Assembly: GCA_023213395.1 (NCBI GenBank)
Contig: CM041465.1
Location: 186,999,741 to 187,063,740, forward strand
Origin: Cycas panzhihuaensis
Taxonomy: Eukaryota; Cycadophyta
Direction: 5' to 3'
DNA: 64,000 bases
Positions within the stretch are counted from its first letter, which is position 1; each line of letters starts with the position of its first letter. Of the stretch, positions 54,501 to 60,407 are shown piece after piece. The notes beneath the pieces were generated by a model. It was not told the DNA's origin, searched no databases, and was given only the letters and a program-made list of their open reading frames with translations. Made by a program: the position numbers and the translations under genes.

Positions 54501-57500
54501 CCTTTTACATATGGTGTTGCAACAGGTTTGCAGTGTTGCATTCCAAATCTTTCCAGTAAGTTCTTCACATACTGCGATTGCAACAACACGATCCTATCTT
54601 CCATCTACGTGATCTGAATGCCCAAGAAATAGTGAAGTTTCCCAAGATCCGTCATGTCAAATGAAGCTCCCAAATTGGATTTAACTTCGGCTATAACCTT
54701 GCCACGATTACTGCTGATGATTAGATCATCCACATACACCACGCAAGCTACTACGGAAGTCCCTCTTCTTTTCATATACAGATTCGAGTCGAGTTTTGAA
54801 ATTTCAAAACCTTTAGCTTTCAACTTGGCACCCATCTTCTCATACCAAGCACGAGGTGGTTGTTTTAGGCCATAGATTGACTTTTTCATATGGCAAACAA
54901 GATGCTCCTGGCCATCCTTAATGAATCCCATAGGCTATGATATGTATATCTCCTCCTTTAGATCCCCATTAAGGAATACAGACTTAACGTCCATCTGGTG
55001 TAACTCTCAATCTAATGCAGCTGCAAAGGAAATGAGTAAGCGGACCATTGTCATTTTGGAGACTGGTGCAAACGTCTCCTCATAGTCAATTCCTTCTTTC
55101 TGCTTGAATCCCTGAACAACAAGTCTGGCCTTGTACTTGTCCACCTCTCCATCGGAGCGGAACTTTGTCTTAAAGACCCACTTGCATCCAACAAGATTCT
55201 TTGACGGAGGTAGTGGAACCAAATCCCACGTATCGTTCTTCATCAGAGAACCATATCCTTCCTCCATTGCAGCTCTCCATCTTGGATCTCCTTTCGCTTC
55301 AGCAAACGAATCAGGATCACTGGAGTCATTGGTGTCTACCAGCAGAGTTCAACTGGCATGCTGACTTCTGGTTAAATCATCATCAGTTAGGGTTTGCATC
55401 GCCACACCAAAATCTTCAAGAGTTTTCCTTGCCCATAAAGGTATAGAACGACCCATTGTTGGAGGTACTTCTTGTCATGGCGGCTCCTCACTATTACTCG
55501 TCCCACTTGGTCCTGCTTCCTCAGGTGCTACAGCGACTGGCTCATCGTCCTCTTCGCTTGAAGAATCTGGGAATGGGAGAAGGGGAGGGTAAAAAGGTTC
55601 CCCTGATGCTCTTTCAGCATGATACGTCGATGACTCGTCAAATTTAACATCCCGACTAACCACAATCTTCTCCCCCTGTGGATCCCATAGTCTATAGGCT
55701 TTGTTCTCCGTGCAATACCCCATGAATATGCACTTCAGACTCTTTCGATCCAGCTTTTTACAGGTATCATCAGGGATGTGGGCGTACGCTATACACCCAA
55801 ACGTTCTCAAATGGCTAATGGTAGGCTTCCGACTGGTCCATTTCTCCTCGGGGGTCATGCTGCGAACCACCTGAGTGGGTATCCGAATTAAAATATAAAC
55901 AGCAGTCGCCATAGCTTCTACCCAAAACTTCGGTGGCAAGTTTTTAACATGCACCATACACCTCGCCATCTCCATCATGGTACGGTTCTTTCTTTCAGCC
56001 ACTCCATTCTGTTGTGGGGTATACGGGACTGTAAACTCCCATTTTATACCATGGTTGCGGCAGAATTGATTAAACGCATGATTGTCGTATTCTTTACCAT
56101 TATCACTTCATAAAGTTTTTATTTTCTTATCACTTTCATTTTCAACCATCGTTTTTCAATCACGAAAGCGATCAAATCTGTCTGACTTGTTCTTGAGAAA
56201 ATAAACCCAGGCTTTCCTGGTGTAATCATCCACGAACACAAGTGTATATCAGGCTCCTGATATCGAAGGGTTTGGGAGTGGTCCCATAATGTCTGAGTGC
56301 ACAAGCTCCAGCTTCTCCTTGGCTCTCTAGGCGTTATCCCGAGCAAAAGGATAGTGGTGATGCTTGCCATACATGCATCCTTCGCATACACCATCCGAGC
56401 AGGAAACCGACGACAGTCCTTCCACCATCTTCAACCTCGTTAGAAGTGCAATACTCCTGTAATTAAGGTGCCCAAGGCGATTGTGCCACAGTTTACTTTC
56501 GTCATCCGCGCTGATAACAAAGGCATAGGACTTCTTCTGAGATTGAAACTTTTCAAACACCCAGAAGTTGTCCCTGACTTTCCCGGTAGCTATAATGACA
56601 AAGTTACATTTTGGGTTCTTTATCAGGCACTTATCATTATAGAGCTCCACTTTCATACCTTGTTTGCAGATCTCCCAAGCAGACAGAATGTTTAACTACA
56701 TCTTGGGTACATAATATACCCTGGAAAACTTGCCTCCTGCAATGGAAACTTCACCGATACCATCAACTGGCAACACACGAGCATCTCCAAGAACGATCTT
56801 AGCACCACTTTGATTTGCTTTCAACGTATCAAAGTTCCGCCTCTGGTAAGAGATGTGCTTCTGCGCTCCAAAATCGAGTACCTAATAGTCTCTTCGATCC
56901 GTTTCGGCTGATAAGGTCCGTGTTTGGACGCAATGAGCAACAACACTCTTTCCTTTATCATCCTGGTTACCTTTACGTTTGTCACGACGTTTGAACCAAC
57001 AGTTCTTCTCGCGGTGACCATCCTTCTTGCAGTAATTGCACTTTCCATTAAACTTCTTCTTGTCTTGAGAGCTTTCTCCAGACCGTTGTGTGATCTTCTC
57101 CTCCTTAGGGGCCTCCTTCCTCTGAGATTTCATGGCTAAGGCCTGACTTGAACGTAACCTCCAAGCAAACCATGATGTTTGAGCTTGGCATCCTCTGCTA
57201 GAATTAGGTTTTTGAATCCATCAAAAGTTTTTGCCTCCATCACTTCGTCTCTACCGTAAATGGTATGGAATGTGGCGAACGCAGCTGGAAGTTTCGACAT
57301 GATTATCACAAACAAGAGCGCATCATTGATCGAGTTCTGCTTTAACTCTTCTAGCTTGTTCTTCAAGTCGATTATTTTATTTAGATAGGAGTTGATATTG
57401 TTCTCATCTTCAACTTTTGAATTGGGTAGTTCCAACATCAGAGCAAGACGCCTATTCGTCTTCTTCTTCTCAAAAGTATCACACAACTTCATCCAAATCT

Positions 57501-60371
57501 CGGCTGGGTCACCCAGATTGTGAACTAGAGCCCTCTGGTCCGGCGCCAGTGAGAGTTTCAGTAATCCAACAGCCATACATTGCTTCTCTTCAAGTTTGAT
57601 ACGCTCCTTATGGTCAAGTGGGACTGAAACAAGCTTCGCCTTGGTGATTCCCCAGAGTTGGTTCACCATCAAAATAAGTTCCATATTAGCATTCCATTCG
57701 CTAAAATTGTTACCATTAAAGATAACTTTAGGCATAAGCTTCTCCATCTCGAACGACAGGCTACACTGTGAAGCACATGACACCAAACAAATGTATTAAG
57801 GACGAAAATGCACCCTTGTGATCTCCTCTGCCTCACGAGCACACATCCAAAGGGACCCAACACGGATTATACCCACGTTAAGTGAGCCACCGACTGTTTT
57901 TCTCCTCTTATCCGTCAACAAATGACCTTAAATAGCCATTAAATGTCACAACCGACACTTCAAAATGGCTAAAAACATGTGCTCCAGAACAAAGACGCCT
58001 CCATACGATGATGGTGCACGGTCTCCAAGTCAAAAAATCACAAAAAAACTCCTTGATTTGCACTTGAAACGACTCAAGGACACATCAAGTATCTCTCACT
58101 ATTCACGTGCATCAATGGTTCAAAGGGCTTTTATAAAGTTGAATTGAGATTGGAAGATGCCAAAAGGCATATTCCAAAAGTGACGACTTTTCAAGGAACT
58201 CGTGCCTTTTTAACTTAAGTCACATGCTTAAGTATCCTCCAAAAGTCACACTACTTGAGGAGAGGGACGTGGCTGTTCAACACACCCTGTTGTTCTATGC
58301 GTTGTCACCAAGTGGTCTATATCATTCGTACGGCTGGTAAGGCTTCAACGCAGCCAAGACATGTCTGCTGAGTACTTGGACAGACTCTAACGACCACGAT
58401 TATCAACAAACCGGACACAAAGCGCCTAGCCAAGAGAAAATGCGACCTCCTTGGATCGGCCAAATCGGACCTTATGACAAAACCCCTTGAAAATGACCCG
58501 GCCCGGCTTCTAGAGGTGCTTAGACGCCAAGAAAACAACTCGGCCGGTCCTGAAGCGGTCACAAAGCGATTGCCCGGCCGGTCCTAAATCCGCCCATCCA
58601 CTCTCCAATCACATCAAAACGCACTCACCATCATCCAAGGCACTAAAAGCGACCTTAGAAAGCGGTTGTACGACCTTTATTTAATGTACACACACCTCAA
58701 AGAAGTCATACAAAGCGACCTAGCAACTTAACAACACCAAGATGTCGGCTCAAAAGTGTGTTTTCAGTGCAGATATGGGGTCATATGCCCACAGATAGAG
58801 ACGCTACAACTCAAAAATTTCAGTGAAAGATGCCTTATACTGCTATGTACTTCTCTTAATCTCAGTATAGAGGACTGAAAACTGTTCAAAAGACTCCAAT
58901 CTCTTCCTTATACAGACTAACAAAGGCAACACCAGAAGAAGCTTTGTTTTTATTGAGTTTTATAGTGCTTCGAGTGGGAATACCCCAGACTTAGTGTATG
59001 AAAAGAGGGTTGTCCTTAATGTCATTGAATCACCATCAGTGCGTGTTCTGCACGCTTGAATCACCTCAACAGATCATCAATCGTCTTCGGATAACCCTAA
59101 ACGGGCTAACTCCAACCACCAATGTGGTTTTCACGCCTGAATACAGACTCCAATAACCCTTACACTCTGTCGAATAGTGATCTCCACTACTCCAACAACC
59201 ATTGATTTTTATGTGCCTGCTTCTAAACGATGTTAGGGTTGATGGACCCTTAAGACTTGGCTTGGGTCAGACGGCGTTACCCAGCAACCAATGATTCCAC
59301 CGCCCGCTCACCGTCAAGCTTCAGCTGTGCAAGACCCTACTGCTCTGATACCATGTTCGGAAACATGAAATCATACACTGATGTTCCCATACGCAGGATC
59401 TTTAACCATACACAACAAGCAACAAATGGAAAATACAGAAAACAGATACACAGTACACAGGTATTTACGTGGGAAACCCTTTCGGAAAAAAACCCACCAC
59501 AAAGAGGATCCTTGATGGATCGTTTTATTATTGCACAATGAACTTGGATGATGAATATACAAGGCCTCAAGGCTTTTATACTCTCCAAGAGGTATCACCC
59601 GATTAGGGTTGTGACCCTCCGAATAAATCGTACATTTTGGCTTGCACCCTTTCACATAATTAAACCACATTAACATTAATTAAATGGCTTAATAATTAAC
59701 TGCCACACTAACAATTCTCTCTCTTAAAAAACTGACTTCTTATTCTCTCTCTTAAAATCATCTTCACGTCTTAAAGCTAACTTTGCATGCTTCTTTATAG
59801 CCAACTTCACATTAGGTTTGTAACACGACTACAGTGACTTGGAATAGTAAGAAACAACCTGATGTTACTCTCTCATCAACTGAAGCAGAGCACAAAGCTA
59901 TAATCAAAGCAACATGAAAAACCATCTAGTTGAGACACATTCTTACTGACTTGGGACTTCACCGAGAGGATGCTATAAAGATATACTATGACAACAAAAG
60001 CACATTAAAGATAGCTAAGAACTATGTATTTTATGTTCATACCAAATACATAGAGGTACATCACCACTTTATTAGGAAGTAGGTCTAGAACAGAGAAATT
60101 GAGCTAGTTTATAGACCCACAAAAAAACAAGTAGTTTATATCTTCACCAAACCACTAGGAAAAGACAAGTTTGAAATTTTCAAAGAAGGCCTTGGAATAA
60201 GAAGTAATGAAGTAAATATTGAGGGGAAGTGTTAGACTTAATGTTCACTTCATTATAGTGTAGTTTGTTATAATATGTGGTTAACACTTAATATTATATG
60301 TTCTAATTCTCCATGTGGGTTGGTTAACACTTCCTACATGATTGACAAGTGTTAGCATGTACAAGTGTAAG

Positions 60372-60407
<36 letters not shown>

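Larger units (their letters stand above)
53327..59713 (-). mobile_element. Nearly complete Ty1/copia element K, youngest insertion
   Basis: 360-bp LTRs at 53327-53686 and 59354-59713, differing at about 16 positions by hand count (two transversions). Exact target duplication ATTCT at 53322-53326 and 59714-59718. The element is 6,387 bp with gag, protease, integrase, RT and RNase H in copia order on the minus strand. A few stops and at least one frameshift make this copy probably inactive, but it is by far the best preserved here. Confidence 0.95.
50711..59825 (-). mobile_element. Short LTR element C, right LTR split by copia K
   Basis: Left LTR about 50711-51106. Right LTR 53029-53326 plus 59714-59825, broken by K. 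The primer-site complement CCAATACCA sits just inside the right LTR (about 53016-53024), and the pyrimidine run ACTCCCCTCCCC follows the left LTR (a minus-strand polypurine tract). The interior is only about 1.9 kb. No target duplication was found, and about 20 nt of unexplained sequence sits at the left junction. Confidence 0.75.
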
